Origin: Prevotella aff. ruminicola Tc2-24
Lineage (GTDB): Bacteria > Bacteroidota > Bacteroidia > Bacteroidales > Bacteroidaceae
Assembly: GCF_900110895.1 (NCBI RefSeq)
Contig: NZ_FOIQ01000002.1
Location: 125,810-189,809 of the forward strand
Length of the DNA stretch: 64,000 nt
Reading direction: 5' to 3'
The notes below the pieces were generated by a model. The model worked only from the letters and a program-made list of their open reading frames with translations, made no database searches and was not told the origin of the DNA. Shown piece after piece: positions 17,280 to 25,874 of the stretch. A program made the position numbers and the translations under genes. The first letter of the stretch is position 1; the number at the start of each line of letters is the position of its first letter.

Positions 17280-18398
17280 TTATTTCTTGTTAAACTGATC
17301 GAACGACCAAACATCTTGCCACCTGACGACAGGCTTACCGTCCTCGAACGTGATAGGCAGCCAAATATAACGGGCGTCACTCGGATGCCTCGGGCGCCAG
17401 ATATCAGCCATGAAGATAAACTGATCACCGACAGGCAGGATAAAGGTAGACTGTCCCTCAAAGGTAATCTCAGCCTTCGGTCCGACACAGGGAGTTGGAT
17501 GCTGTGTCCACGGGCCCCAGATGCTGGGGGCGGAGAACATTCTGGCCTCGTTGGGCGCCCAACCGGTACAGCCCGAGGTAATCATCCAATAAGTGCCGTC
17601 TTTCTTGAAGATGGCCGGAGCCTCGTTCTGTCCACCAGGAGCCACACGGGTATATCGGCCGGAGTGGTGCAGGAAGTCGGGTGCCAGCTCAGCAATATGG
17701 AGCGTGAGGTTATCCTCAGAAGAAAAGATATGATAGGCTTTCCCGTCGTCATCGACATAGAGGGTCATATCCCGGGCCATCTGTCCCGTCCCGAAATCGC
17801 GTTTCAGGAAAAGGCCCTCCTTGATGGCCTCACGCCATGTCAGTGTCCACCACTCTTTGAAATGCTCACCATCGAGGGTGTCGACGACTGCCAGCTCTTT
17901 CTCTCCGAACTCCACGGGGTAGATGCCGGGGTTGGCTCTTTGTGAATAAAGGAACCGATAAGGTCCTTCCGGACGGTTGCCGACGGCTACTCCGTAACGA
18001 GCGGCACTATAGCCCCGTCCCTTCAGTTCCAGATGGAACCACATACAGAACTTTCCCGTTACCTTATTATATATAACTTTCGGGCGTTCCAGAACGCAAC
18101 CGCGCTCGATCTCACTACCCGGCTCGTCGGAGACGCTCAGTGCCACCCCGCAGTTTCGCCAGGTCGTCAGGTCTTCTGAAGCGTAGCACGTCACACCGAC
18201 CATCGCCGACGAGGTGGTGTCGGCCTTATGCTCCCCGAACCAGTAATAGGTGTTCCCGAGCTTCATGATACCACCGCCATGGGCGTTGATATGCCGGCCG
18301 TCGGTATCGGGCCATAGTTCACCGGAACGGATGGGTTTGTTATCCGCTGATGCGGACGCTGCTATGAAGAGTGCAGATAGTAAAAGTAGTTTTCTCAT
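17280..18398 (-). CDS. Family 43 glycoside hydrolase (exo-beta-1,3-galactanase-like)
   Basis: Exported five-bladed beta-propeller enzyme, 372 aa, signal peptide ending ASASA. The sequence GRHINAHGGGIMKLGNTYYW near the N-terminus and ERGCVLERPKVIYN followed by KFCMWFHLELKGRGYSAARYG are, from memory, typical of GH43 subfamily 24 (exo-beta-1,3-galactanase) and neighbouring subfamilies; an arabinofuranosidase specificity is the alternative. The start at 18398 was chosen because a -7 box (18423-18430) overlaps the most upstream ATG at 18425; an ATG at 18410 remains possible. First gene of the PUL 1 leftward operon and divergent from the HTCS. Confidence 0.85.
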   Translation of the reverse strand: MRKLLLLSALFIAASASADNKPIRSGELWPDTDGRHINAHGGGIMKLGNTYYWFGEHKADTTSSAMVGVTCYASEDLTTWRNCGVALSVSDEPGSEIERGCVLERPKVIYNKVTGKFCMWFHLELKGRGYSAARYGVAVGNRPEGPYRFLYSQRANPGIYPVEFGEKELAVVDTLDGEHFKEWWTLTWREAIKEGLFLKRDFGTGQMARDMTLYVDDDGKAYHIFSSEDNLTLHIAELAPDFLHHSGRYTRVAPGGQNEAPAIFKKDGTYWMITSGCTGWAPNEARMFSAPSIWGPWTQHPTPCVGPKAEITFEGQSTFILPVGDQFIFMADIWRPRHPSDARYIWLPITFEDGKPVVRWQDVWSFDQFNKK

Positions 18399-18422
18399 AT
18401 TGCCTGTCATTGGTTTTGATGG

Positions 18423-18430
18423 CAAAATTA
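18423..18430 (-). promoter_or_regulatory. -7 box of the PUL 1 GH43 gene
   Basis: CAAAATTA reads TAATTTTG on the minus strand, 24 bases before the chosen start. No clear -33 element, as expected if an activator such as the HTCS is needed. Confidence 0.5.
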
Positions 18431-18485
18431 ACCAAAAAAACGTTTAAGCGCTTCCCCTTATCATGATTTGAGGGAAACATATCGC

Positions 18486-18645
18486 CTTTTTTCGTAACTC
18501 TGCGGTCATTCGACCGCGAAGTTACTACGTCTCGGCAAAAAAAGAAACAAGTTTCTTTGTATTCCAAGCCCTTTTTCGTAACTCTGCGGTCATTCGACCG
18601 CGAAGTTACTACGTCTCGGCAAAAAAAAGAAACAAGTTTCTTTGT
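18486..18645. repeat. Two tandem 84-85-bp repeats with promoter-like content
   Basis: Copy 1 (18486-18560) and copy 2 (18571-18645) are identical except for homopolymer length; a third, partial copy (about 18657-18670) is the real HTCS promoter. Each unit holds TAACTCTG (one base off TAnnTTTG), a 32-base hairpin (18494-18525 and 18578-18609: GTAACT, GCGGTC, loop ATTC, GACCGC, AGTTAC) and a perfect palindrome AAAGAAACAAGTTTCTTT (18541-18558 and 18626-18643) whose end provides TTTG. It lies between divergent PUL genes and may be operator DNA or a dispersed repeat. Confidence 0.9.
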
Positions 18646-18671
18646 TTTGCGCTCGACTTTTCGTAACTTTG
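18641..18671 (+). promoter_or_regulatory. Promoter of the PUL 1 HTCS gene
   Basis: TTTG at 18641-18644 and TAACTTTG at 18664-18671 with a 19-base spacer; the ATG follows 25 bases later. The -33 box overlaps the right arm of the palindrome at 18626-18643. Confidence 0.75.
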
Positions 18672-18696
18672 CCATCGGATAGATGCTAACTAGTGA

Positions 18697-21600
18697 ATGA
18701 AGAAACCATTATTACTAACTGTTGTTCTGACCATAACCCTGTTGACGGGAGCCAATAGCACCCCCGTTCGACTGATGTCACAGACTCCGGTGGCGGGGGC
18801 TGAGGAGGCACGTTGTCTGATGTTCGACCATTACGGACTGATGTGGGTGGGCACCGACCAAGGTGTGCGTGCCTATGACGGATACCGCTTCAGGACCTAC
18901 CGCAGCGATGCCTATTCGCCAGGCATCCTTCCCAACAACTATGTACGTTGCTTGACCGAAGACCATGACGATGGACTTTGGATCGGCACACGCGACGGTC
19001 TCACACGTTACGACCGAAGGCACGGTAAGTTTAAGACCTATCGTCTGCGGAGGAACCAAAGTCGGTCGGTTAATGCCCTGTTCACCACAGCCAATGGTAC
19101 CGTCTGGGTAGGCACGGATGCCGGCATATCTCGCTACAATCAGGAAAAAGATGATTTCATCGATATTAATCTCAACGCTGGTGCCCGGTCGTTCGCCGAG
19201 GATGCCAAGGGAAACTTGTATATAGGCACGTGGGAAGGAGGATTACGACGACTCGACCCCAAAAACGGGAAGATCGTAACCTACCCCCGAATGAACGAGC
19301 GTAACACAGCCTCCTCACTGTTGATAGACAGTCGTGGACGACTCTGGGTCGGTACATGGGAACACGGCATCGTACGCCTGGATCATCCTGAGAACGAGAA
19401 GGCACCTGGGATGCATAAGATGAACGAAGGAAGACAGGATTTCCGCACATTCCATCGTCTGATTGAGGACAGTGTGAGCCATGCTGTCTGGGGCTGCTGT
19501 ATCGAAGGACTGACTCAGGTGGATATGGACGACGAGACACTCATTGAAAACCATCCCGACTTCAGTTTCTGCTATGATCTGCAGACCGACGGACAAGGTA
19601 ACCTCTGGGTGCTCACCCGTAACAACGGCATCGTACACCTGAGTACCAAGACCTCCCCCTTCACCTTCTATCAACTCGACCCTACAGGGCAAGTGCTACC
19701 CGTCAACCGTGTACAGACTGTGTTCACCAACGATGGGCGCTCTTTCTGGCTAGGCCTGCAGCCATATGGTCTTGCTCGGTATAATCGAGAGACTCAGCAG
19801 GTGAACTATAACAACCGTATTCCCGGCATGGAACAGATCACAGGTCAGCAGGGAATTCACGTACAGACTATCTCCTCGATACAAGAGTGCAGAACTGGAG
19901 AAATCTGGATGGCCAGCACCGTCGGTATCATCATCTGGAAAGAAGGACAGCAGGCTGTGATACTGCCACGTAACAATACGCCATTCATCGGCCATAACGA
20001 CGTCAACACCTTCCTCTGTCAACAGGACGGTACGGTATGGGTGGGTACGAGTGGTGGCGTCGGACTGGCTTTTTCCGATAAACCGGGACGTATGCTCACG
20101 ATGAGCGACAACGGACGCGACCTGAGCAACTGCTTTGTACGGGCCTTCTTTGAGGATCATCAGCACCGGGTATGGATAGCCACGGAGAATGCCGGCATCA
20201 TCCGTGTCAGCGGTGATACACACAAACCGCAGTCTGTCGGGTGCCGGCAGTATGCGCCCGTCAATGGCAGCTACCCTATCGATGATGCGACAGCCGTCTA
20301 TGAAGATAATGACCATCGGATATGGGCCATCTCTGGCAGTGGCGGTCTGTTCTTATATAATCCCGATGACGACCGTTTCGAGGCAGTCAACCTCCGTTTC
20401 CATATCGGCATCAGCAGCGTCTATGCTATCAAGGGCGATGAGAACGGTCGACTCTGGCTGTTGACCGACAAAGGACTGGTGTGCCTGAAGGTCAACACCG
20501 AGGGGGAGGCCATCCCAACCTATTATAGTATGGAAGACGGAATCAATACGGTGCGCTTCTCGCCGAACGGCATGTCACGTTACGGCAAGGAACTGTTCTT
20601 CGGCAGTGCCAGCGGCTTCTTCTCCTTCGAACCACTCCAGATGGAACAGTGGCAGCAGACAGGCAGTGCCCAACTGGTGGTGGTTGACCTCCGCATCGAC
20701 GACCGGCCTTATCAGTGGCTCGACTCCACCATGCGCAGCAGGATCTCAGAAGAACAGCCTTTCTTCTCGAAGAAAATAACCATTCCATCGAACGTGAAGA
20801 AATTCTCCGTGGAGTTCTCCCTGCTCACCTACATGAATCCACAGCAATGCCGTTATGCCTACTGGCTGGATGGTTATGACCATAACTGGCACTATACCGA
20901 TGCGGAGAACCGGATGGCCACCTTCCAGAACCTGCCCCCTGGCACCTACCAACTGCGACTGCGTGCTATCGACAGCTACGGACAAGCCGTAGAGAATACC
21001 GATTCCATCGAGATCGTGGTGCTGCCACCCTGGTACCAGACATGGTGGGCCTACCTCATCTATGCCTGTCTGCTCGGTGCCATCGCCTATGGCATCATCC
21101 GCTGGTACAAGAACTACCTGAAGACCAAGAACCGCTTGGCGATGGCTGTCGTCTTCACCAACATCACCCATGAGCTACTGACACCGCTCACCATCATCTC
21201 TGCCTCGGTCGACGAGATGCGGCAGAAAGCACCGCAGTTCAAAGAGAACTACGGTCTGATGCAGAACAACATCCAACGACTGACCCGGCTGCTCCGACAG
21301 ATTCTGGAGGTTCGTAAGTCACAGGCCGGTCAACTGAAACTACTCGTCGCCCAGGACGATCTCTCAGCCTTCATCGCCCAGGAATGTGAGAATATCCGTC
21401 CGATGGCAGGTGCCAAGAATGGCGAGCTCATCGTCAACTGCCCGACTGGTCCCATCAACGCCTGGTTCGATAAGGACAAGGTCGACAAGATTCTCTATAA
21501 CCTCATCTCCAACGCTATTAAATATAACAAGGAAGGAGGACGGATCACCGTCATGCTGACCACGGAGCCGGGGAAGGCCGTGCTCACCGTCAGTGATGAG

Positions 21601-22686
21601 GGCATCGGCATGTCGAAAGACAAACTCAAGCACCTCTATACGCGTTTCCTCGATGGCGACTACCGTAGGATGAACACACTCGGAACGGGCATCGGTCTGT
21701 CGCTGACCCGCGATCTGGTGCTCCTTCATCATGGTAAGATCGACTGTCAGAGTGAGGAGGGAGTAGGCACCACCTTCACCGTCACCCTGCCGATTGACAG
21801 GAAACACTTCAGCGAGGAAGAGATTGATATGACGGCTGACCACCGACAGACAGATAACCAACAGATAGAGCATGTAGGAAATGCTGATTTCATCGATATA
21901 AACGATACCGATGGAGAAGAGAAGAAGGAATATGCCATGCTGATTGTCGAGGACAATAGTGAGCTACTGGAACTGATGCGGAAACTCTTCTCCCAACAAT
22001 ACCATGTATATACGGCACTGAACGGTCAGCAGGCCCTGAACGTGATTCACCGCCGCGATCTGGATATTGTGGTGACCGACGTGATGATGCCCGTCATGGA
22101 CGGCATCGAACTGACTCGTCGGATCAAGGAGTCTGCCGATTTCGGACAACTACCCGTAATCATGCTTACTGCCAAGACTACTGACGAGGATCAGAACATG
22201 GGCTACGAGACCGGTGCCGACGCTTATATCACGAAACCCTTCAAGATGACGGACCTGCAACTTCGTATCGACAATATCATCCGTAACCGGGAACGTATCC
22301 GACGGAAGTTCAGCAGCCAGACAGACTTCAAGGTGGAGGACCAGCATTACTCTTCGCCCGATGAGATCTTCATCAGGAAGGCTATGGACTGTGTGAAAGC
22401 ACATCTTGACGACGGAGACTACGACCGTGAGCGCTTTGCCTCCGACATGTGTGTGTCGTCATCGACGCTCTATAATAAGCTTCGTGCTTTGACAGGTCAG
22501 AACGTGACGGGCTTCATCAATGCTATCCGTCTGAAAGAGTCCTGTCATATCCTCCAGCAACAGCCGGGCATCAGTATGACAGAGCTCTCCATGCGTGTGG
22601 GCTTCAACACGCCGAAATACTTCACAAAGTGTTTCAAGAAGGAATTCGGCATGCTTCCCAGCGAGTATCTGGAAACGGTCAGATAA
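18697..22686 (+). CDS. Hybrid two-component system sensor/regulator (HTCS) of PUL 1
   Basis: One-polypeptide two-component system, 1329 aa. Signal peptide (1-22), then a periplasmic sensor of two beta-propellers made of regulator repeats (many GLMWVGTDQG/GLWIGTRDG-type motifs to about 680) and a Y_Y_Y domain (about 690-770). One membrane helix at about 783-803. Histidine kinase with the phospho-acceptor His825 in NITHELLTPLT and an ATPase N-box near 929-945 (DKILYNLISNAIKYN). Receiver domain from about 1081 with phospho-acceptor Asp1128 (VVTDVMMPVMDG), then an AraC-type DNA-binding domain at the C-terminus. It senses a glycan fragment in the periplasm and activates the PUL. It is divergent from GH43-susCD, its likely target. 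The last 8 bases overlap the convergent thioesterase gene. Confidence 0.96.
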   Translation: MKKPLLLTVVLTITLLTGANSTPVRLMSQTPVAGAEEARCLMFDHYGLMWVGTDQGVRAYDGYRFRTYRSDAYSPGILPNNYVRCLTEDHDDGLWIGTRDGLTRYDRRHGKFKTYRLRRNQSRSVNALFTTANGTVWVGTDAGISRYNQEKDDFIDINLNAGARSFAEDAKGNLYIGTWEGGLRRLDPKNGKIVTYPRMNERNTASSLLIDSRGRLWVGTWEHGIVRLDHPENEKAPGMHKMNEGRQDFRTFHRLIEDSVSHAVWGCCIEGLTQVDMDDETLIENHPDFSFCYDLQTDGQGNLWVLTRNNGIVHLSTKTSPFTFYQLDPTGQVLPVNRVQTVFTNDGRSFWLGLQPYGLARYNRETQQVNYNNRIPGMEQITGQQGIHVQTISSIQECRTGEIWMASTVGIIIWKEGQQAVILPRNNTPFIGHNDVNTFLCQQDGTVWVGTSGGVGLAFSDKPGRMLTMSDNGRDLSNCFVRAFFEDHQHRVWIATENAGIIRVSGDTHKPQSVGCRQYAPVNGSYPIDDATAVYEDNDHRIWAISGSGGLFLYNPDDDRFEAVNLRFHIGISSVYAIKGDENGRLWLLTDKGLVCLKVNTEGEAIPTYYSMEDGINTVRFSPNGMSRYGKELFFGSASGFFSFEPLQMEQWQQTGSAQLVVVDLRIDDRPYQWLDSTMRSRISEEQPFFSKKITIPSNVKKFSVEFSLLTYMNPQQCRYAYWLDGYDHNWHYTDAENRMATFQNLPPGTYQLRLRAIDSYGQAVENTDSIEIVVLPPWYQTWWAYLIYACLLGAIAYGIIRWYKNYLKTKNRLAMAVVFTNITHELLTPLTIISASVDEMRQKAPQFKENYGLMQNNIQRLTRLLRQILEVRKSQAGQLKLLVAQDDLSAFIAQECENIRPMAGAKNGELIVNCPTGPINAWFDKDKVDKILYNLISNAIKYNKEGGRITVMLTTEPGKAVLTVSDEGIGMSKDKLKHLYTRFLDGDYRRMNTLGTGIGLSLTRDLVLLHHGKIDCQSEEGVGTTFTVTLPIDRKHFSEEEIDMTADHRQTDNQQIEHVGNADFIDINDTDGEEKKEYAMLIVEDNSELLELMRKLFSQQYHVYTALNGQQALNVIHRRDLDIVVTDVMMPVMDGIELTRRIKESADFGQLPVIMLTAKTTDEDQNMGYETGADAYITKPFKMTDLQLRIDNIIRNRERIRRKFSSQTDFKVEDQHYSSPDEIFIRKAMDCVKAHLDDGDYDRERFASDMCVSSSTLYNKLRALTGQNVTGFINAIRLKESCHILQQQPGISMTELSMRVGFNTPKYFTKCFKKEFGMLPSEYLETVR

Positions 22687-23077
22687 AATCCTTAAAAGCC
22701 TCGTCGTACTGAGGACTGACGGCCAGACGACCATTGACGAGACATACCAATTCGAAGTCGCCTTGGAAACAGAGCACCTCGTCAGAAGCCCGGAAGATGG
22801 CCTGATGAAACACATATTTGATTCCCTTCTTCGTCAAGGCAAGACGTGAGATAAACTCATCGTCGCAGCGGAGAGGTTTCTTAAACTGAAGATTCATTCT
22901 TGCCACAACAGCATCGACACCCTGCTCATGAAAGGCAGCAAAGCTTGCGCCAAGACTACGGAGAAAGAGATGACGGGTATGCTCGGCATAATGCAGATAA
23001 TTGGCATTGTTTACGATGCCCTCGATGTCGCACTCATAGTCGCGCACCTCCATCTTTGTTTCGAAGATATAGTTCAT
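22679..23077 (-). CDS. Acyl-CoA thioesterase, YbgC/4-hydroxybenzoyl-CoA type
   Basis: Hot-dog-fold thioesterase, 132 aa, the usual size. The N-terminus ETKMEVRDYECDIEGIVNNANYLHYAEHTRH contains the family's D-x-x-G-I-V-x-x-x-x-Y-x-x-Y-x-E pattern (Asp17, with the catalytic Asp/Glu region following). It hydrolyses acyl-CoA or acyl-ACP thioesters in the cytoplasm. It is third in a Fur-HAD-thioesterase operon, 26 bases after the HAD gene, and overlaps the HTCS stop tail to tail by 8 bases. Confidence 0.9.
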   Translation of the reverse strand: MNYIFETKMEVRDYECDIEGIVNNANYLHYAEHTRHLFLRSLGASFAAFHEQGVDAVVARMNLQFKKPLRCDDEFISRLALTKKGIKYVFHQAIFRASDEVLCFQGDFELVCLVNGRLAVSPQYDEAFKDFI

Positions 23078-23103
23078 ATTCCTTTGGTCTTTTTACTATT
23101 CAA

Positions 23104-23805
23104 CTAACTGTTGACGTTCAATAGCTTAATGATTTCACTGAAACGGTCAATCTTGACGAGTCGCTCATGTTCGATATCCTCAGCATGCTCCAACTGCCAG
23201 GTCACATGGAATGGTATATGGATGGCCTGCGCACCAATGGTGAGAGCCGGAGCAATATCGCTCTTCAGTGAGTTACCCACCATCAGTAATTCTGAAGGTA
23301 GGATTCCCAGATGCTCACAGAGCTGCTGAAACTCCACTTCGGTCTTGTCGGACGTGATCTCCACATGTGAGAAATACTTGGCCAGTCCACTACGACGGAG
23401 TTTGTTCTCCTGATCCTGAAGCTCACCCTTGGTGAACACCACAAGACGATAAGGATAAGCCTGTAGGCGCTGGAGGGTCTGCTCTACCTCCGGCAACGGG
23501 GTAGCTGGCAGATGAAGCAGAGCCTTACTGTCGGCGAGCAAATCGCCCAAGGCATCGGCCGTGAGATGGTCGCCGCCCACTCGCAGAGCCGTCTCTATCA
23601 CGGAAATGGTGAAGGCCTTACAACCATAGCCAAGATCAGCCATATTTCCCGACTCGGTCAGGAAGAGCTCACGGGCCGGCTCTTCGCAATAGGGCGCAAT
23701 CAACTGGTAGAGATGGTTCTCTACGAGCTCAAAGTGTGACTGACAGTCCCAGAGGGTATCGTCGGCATCAAAGGCGATAACACGTATCTGATTCGTTCTG
23801 ATCAT
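23104..23805 (-). CDS. HAD-family hydrolase
   Basis: Haloacid-dehalogenase-type phosphohydrolase, 233 aa. Motif I is AFDADDTLW (DxDxT, nucleophile Asp14), motif II VVFTKGE near residue 122, motif III Lys in the SDKTEVEF region, and motif IV LLMVGNSLKSDI near residue 175. A cap domain lies between motifs I and II. The substrate is unknown; small sugar or nucleotide phosphates are typical. Its ATG overlaps the stop of the Fur-family gene, so the two are translationally coupled. Confidence 0.9.
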   Translation of the reverse strand: MIRTNQIRVIAFDADDTLWDCQSHFELVENHLYQLIAPYCEEPARELFLTESGNMADLGYGCKAFTISVIETALRVGGDHLTADALGDLLADSKALLHLPATPLPEVEQTLQRLQAYPYRLVVFTKGELQDQENKLRRSGLAKYFSHVEITSDKTEVEFQQLCEHLGILPSELLMVGNSLKSDIAPALTIGAQAIHIPFHVTWQLEHAEDIEHERLVKIDRFSEIIKLLNVNS

Positions 23806-24224
23806 TTCTTCCTACAGTGCGGACATATTCCTTTGACCATACAGTTGACGGTATGCATCTCAAAACCCTCGGGCAGATCAAACGACGGCATCTCCAGATG
23901 GTCAAGACAGTAAGTCTGCTGACACTCCTCACAATAGAAATGGGGATGCTGGTCGTCATCATGCTCCTGACTATGACTGTGACACAGTTCATATCTCGTC
24001 CCGTCGCTGCCGCCTTCGATAGCATGCACCAGATGATGCTCACGAAAAAGAGTGAGGGCACGGAACACGTTCGACTTATCGATCGTCAGAATCCTACGCT
24101 CCAACTCCGCCAATGACTGGGGCTGTATAGAGGCACAGAGCGCCTTCAGCACAACGATACGGTTGGCTGTTGGCTTGATGCCATGCTCCTCAAGCATGCC
24201 GGTATAGGTCATCTCGTCCATCAT
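23802..24224 (-). CDS. Fur family metal/peroxide-responsive repressor
   Basis: Fur-superfamily regulator, 140 aa. It has an N-terminal winged helix (GIKPTANRIVVLKALC...SLAELERRILTIDKSNVFRALTLFREHHLV) and a C-terminal dimerisation domain with two structural-zinc pairs, CEEC (in HFYCEECQQTYC) and CPHC at the C-terminus; the HSHSQEHDDDQHPHF stretch provides the regulatory metal site. Whether it is Fur, Zur or PerR cannot be decided. The start at 24224 was chosen because the -7 box at 24246-24253 excludes the ATG at 24248. It heads an operon with the HAD and thioesterase genes. Confidence 0.9.
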   Translation of the reverse strand: MMDEMTYTGMLEEHGIKPTANRIVVLKALCASIQPQSLAELERRILTIDKSNVFRALTLFREHHLVHAIEGGSDGTRYELCHSHSQEHDDDQHPHFYCEECQQTYCLDHLEMPSFDLPEGFEMHTVNCMVKGICPHCRKK

Positions 24225-24245
24225 ACATGATAATAAATAATGTCG

Positions 24246-24277
24246 CAAAGGTACATGTTTTTTCTTAAACCACCAAA
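24246..24277 (-). promoter_or_regulatory. Promoter of the Fur-family operon
   Basis: On the minus strand TTTG (24274-24277) and TACCTTTG (24246-24253) with a 20-base spacer. It overlaps the stop codon of the upstream yifB gene at 24279. Confidence 0.75.
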
Positions 24278-24278
24278 T

Positions 24279-25847
24279 TCATATACCCCTTTCTGCCCAG
24301 TCACCGCGGTCGAGGTTCCGATAACCAATTGCCTCGGCGATATGCACAGACTCCACCCTGTCACTGCCAGCCAGGTCGGCAATGGTACGGGCCACTTTCA
24401 GGATACGACTGTAGGCACGGGCGGAGAGTTTCAGCCGTTCCATCGCCATACGCAGCATCTCCATAGATGCCGAATCGGGCTCAGCAAACCGGTGAAGCAT
24501 ACGCTCGGTCATCTGGGCATTACAATGGATACCTCTTCCTCCGCCCTCGTCCAAGGTGAGAGAGCTGAAGCGCGCTGTCTGTATGTTTCGGGCTTTGATG
24601 ACCCGTTCGCGGATGACGGCACTCGGCTCACCAGGTGCCATCTGCGACAAGTCTTTGAACGGCACATTCTGCACCTCAACCTGTATATCGATGCGATCCA
24701 GTAGCGGACCACTGATCTTAGAGAGATAACGACCAATTTGCCCTGGGGTACAGACACAACGATGTGACGGGTCACCGTAATAGCCGCACGGACAAGGATT
24801 CATCGAGGCGACAAACATAAACGAGCAGGGATACTCTACAGTATATTTCGCACGGGAGATAGTGATCTTCCGGTCCTCCAGCGGTTGACGAAGTACCTCC
24901 AGGGTCGTTTTGGAGAACTCTGGTAGCTCATCAAGGAAGAGTACCCCGTTATGAGCCAGCGACACCTCTCCCGGCTGCGCCTTGTTAGTGCCACCTGTCA
25001 TAGCTACCTGTGAGATGGTGTGATGAGGACTGCGGAAAGGGCGCTGTGATATGAGCGACGTTCCATTGCTGAGTTTTCCAGCCACGGAGTGTATCTGTGT
25101 GGTCTCCAGGCTCTCCGCCAGCGAAAGTGGCGGGAGGATACCAGGAAGTCGCTTGGCCATCATCGACTTTCCACTGCCCGGACTGCCAATCATCATGAGG
25201 TTATGACCGCCGGCGGCAGCCACCTCCAAGGCACGCTTCACGCTCTCTTGTCCCTTCACGTCGGCAAAGTCGAGGTCGAAGCTGTACTGCTGCTCATAGA
25301 ATTCCCGACGGGTGTCCACCAGCGTCGGTTCATACTGTCCGTCTCCGTTCAGGAAACTGATAACATCCGACAGGTTGTCCATACCGTAGACCGCCAAATC
25401 GTCGACGACGGCGGCCTCACGAGCATTCTCACAAGGAACGAGCAGTCCCTTGAAATGCTCCTTCCTGGCTCGGATGGCTACAGGAAGAGCCCCACTGATG
25501 GGTTTCAGTTTCCCGTCCAGACCGAGCTCGCCGATCATCATATAGTCGGCCAGCATCGTCTCGCTGATCTTACCGTGAGCAGCCAAGATGCCAATGGCTA
25601 ACGGCAAGTCGTAGCCGCTTCCCTCTTTGCGGATGTCAGCAGGACTAAGGTTAATGGTCAGGTCGGCCGTCGGCGGCTTAAAGCCCACGTTGACCATCGC
25701 TGCACGGATACGATCATAACTTTCCTTGACGGCGGTGTCGGCGAGACCCGACAGATGGAACATGACACCCCGTGTCATGTTTACTTCGATTGTGATGGTT
25801 GTTGCCTCCAGCCCCATCACGGCTGCGCAGAATGTTTTGACTAGCAT
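24279..25847 (-). CDS. YifB family Mg-chelatase-like AAA ATPase (ComM-like)
   Basis: 522-aa cytoplasmic AAA+ protein. An N-terminal Lon-protease-like fold domain (residues 1-170, starting MLVKTFCAAVMGLEATTITIEVN) precedes the ATPase, with Walker A GSPGSGKSMMAKRLPG near residue 220, Walker B GVLFLDELPEF near residue 297, the zinc-finger-like insertion MNPCPCGYYGDPSHRCVC (about 350-368), and a C-terminal helical domain with KLSARAYSRILKVARTIADL. ComM-like members act as hexameric helicases that promote branch migration during natural transformation; dprA, comF and recX elsewhere in this window belong to the same theme. It follows the thioredoxin-like gene by 27 bases. Confidence 0.95.
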   Translation of the reverse strand: MLVKTFCAAVMGLEATTITIEVNMTRGVMFHLSGLADTAVKESYDRIRAAMVNVGFKPPTADLTINLSPADIRKEGSGYDLPLAIGILAAHGKISETMLADYMMIGELGLDGKLKPISGALPVAIRARKEHFKGLLVPCENAREAAVVDDLAVYGMDNLSDVISFLNGDGQYEPTLVDTRREFYEQQYSFDLDFADVKGQESVKRALEVAAAGGHNLMMIGSPGSGKSMMAKRLPGILPPLSLAESLETTQIHSVAGKLSNGTSLISQRPFRSPHHTISQVAMTGGTNKAQPGEVSLAHNGVLFLDELPEFSKTTLEVLRQPLEDRKITISRAKYTVEYPCSFMFVASMNPCPCGYYGDPSHRCVCTPGQIGRYLSKISGPLLDRIDIQVEVQNVPFKDLSQMAPGEPSAVIRERVIKARNIQTARFSSLTLDEGGGRGIHCNAQMTERMLHRFAEPDSASMEMLRMAMERLKLSARAYSRILKVARTIADLAGSDRVESVHIAEAIGYRNLDRGDWAERGI

Positions 25848-25874
25848 AGTATCAGTGGTTAAGAATTAATTCGG

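Noticed and set aside
18486..18645. Tandem repeats as a CRISPR array
   Set aside because: Two long units with almost no unique spacer, no further repeats and no cas genes nearby.
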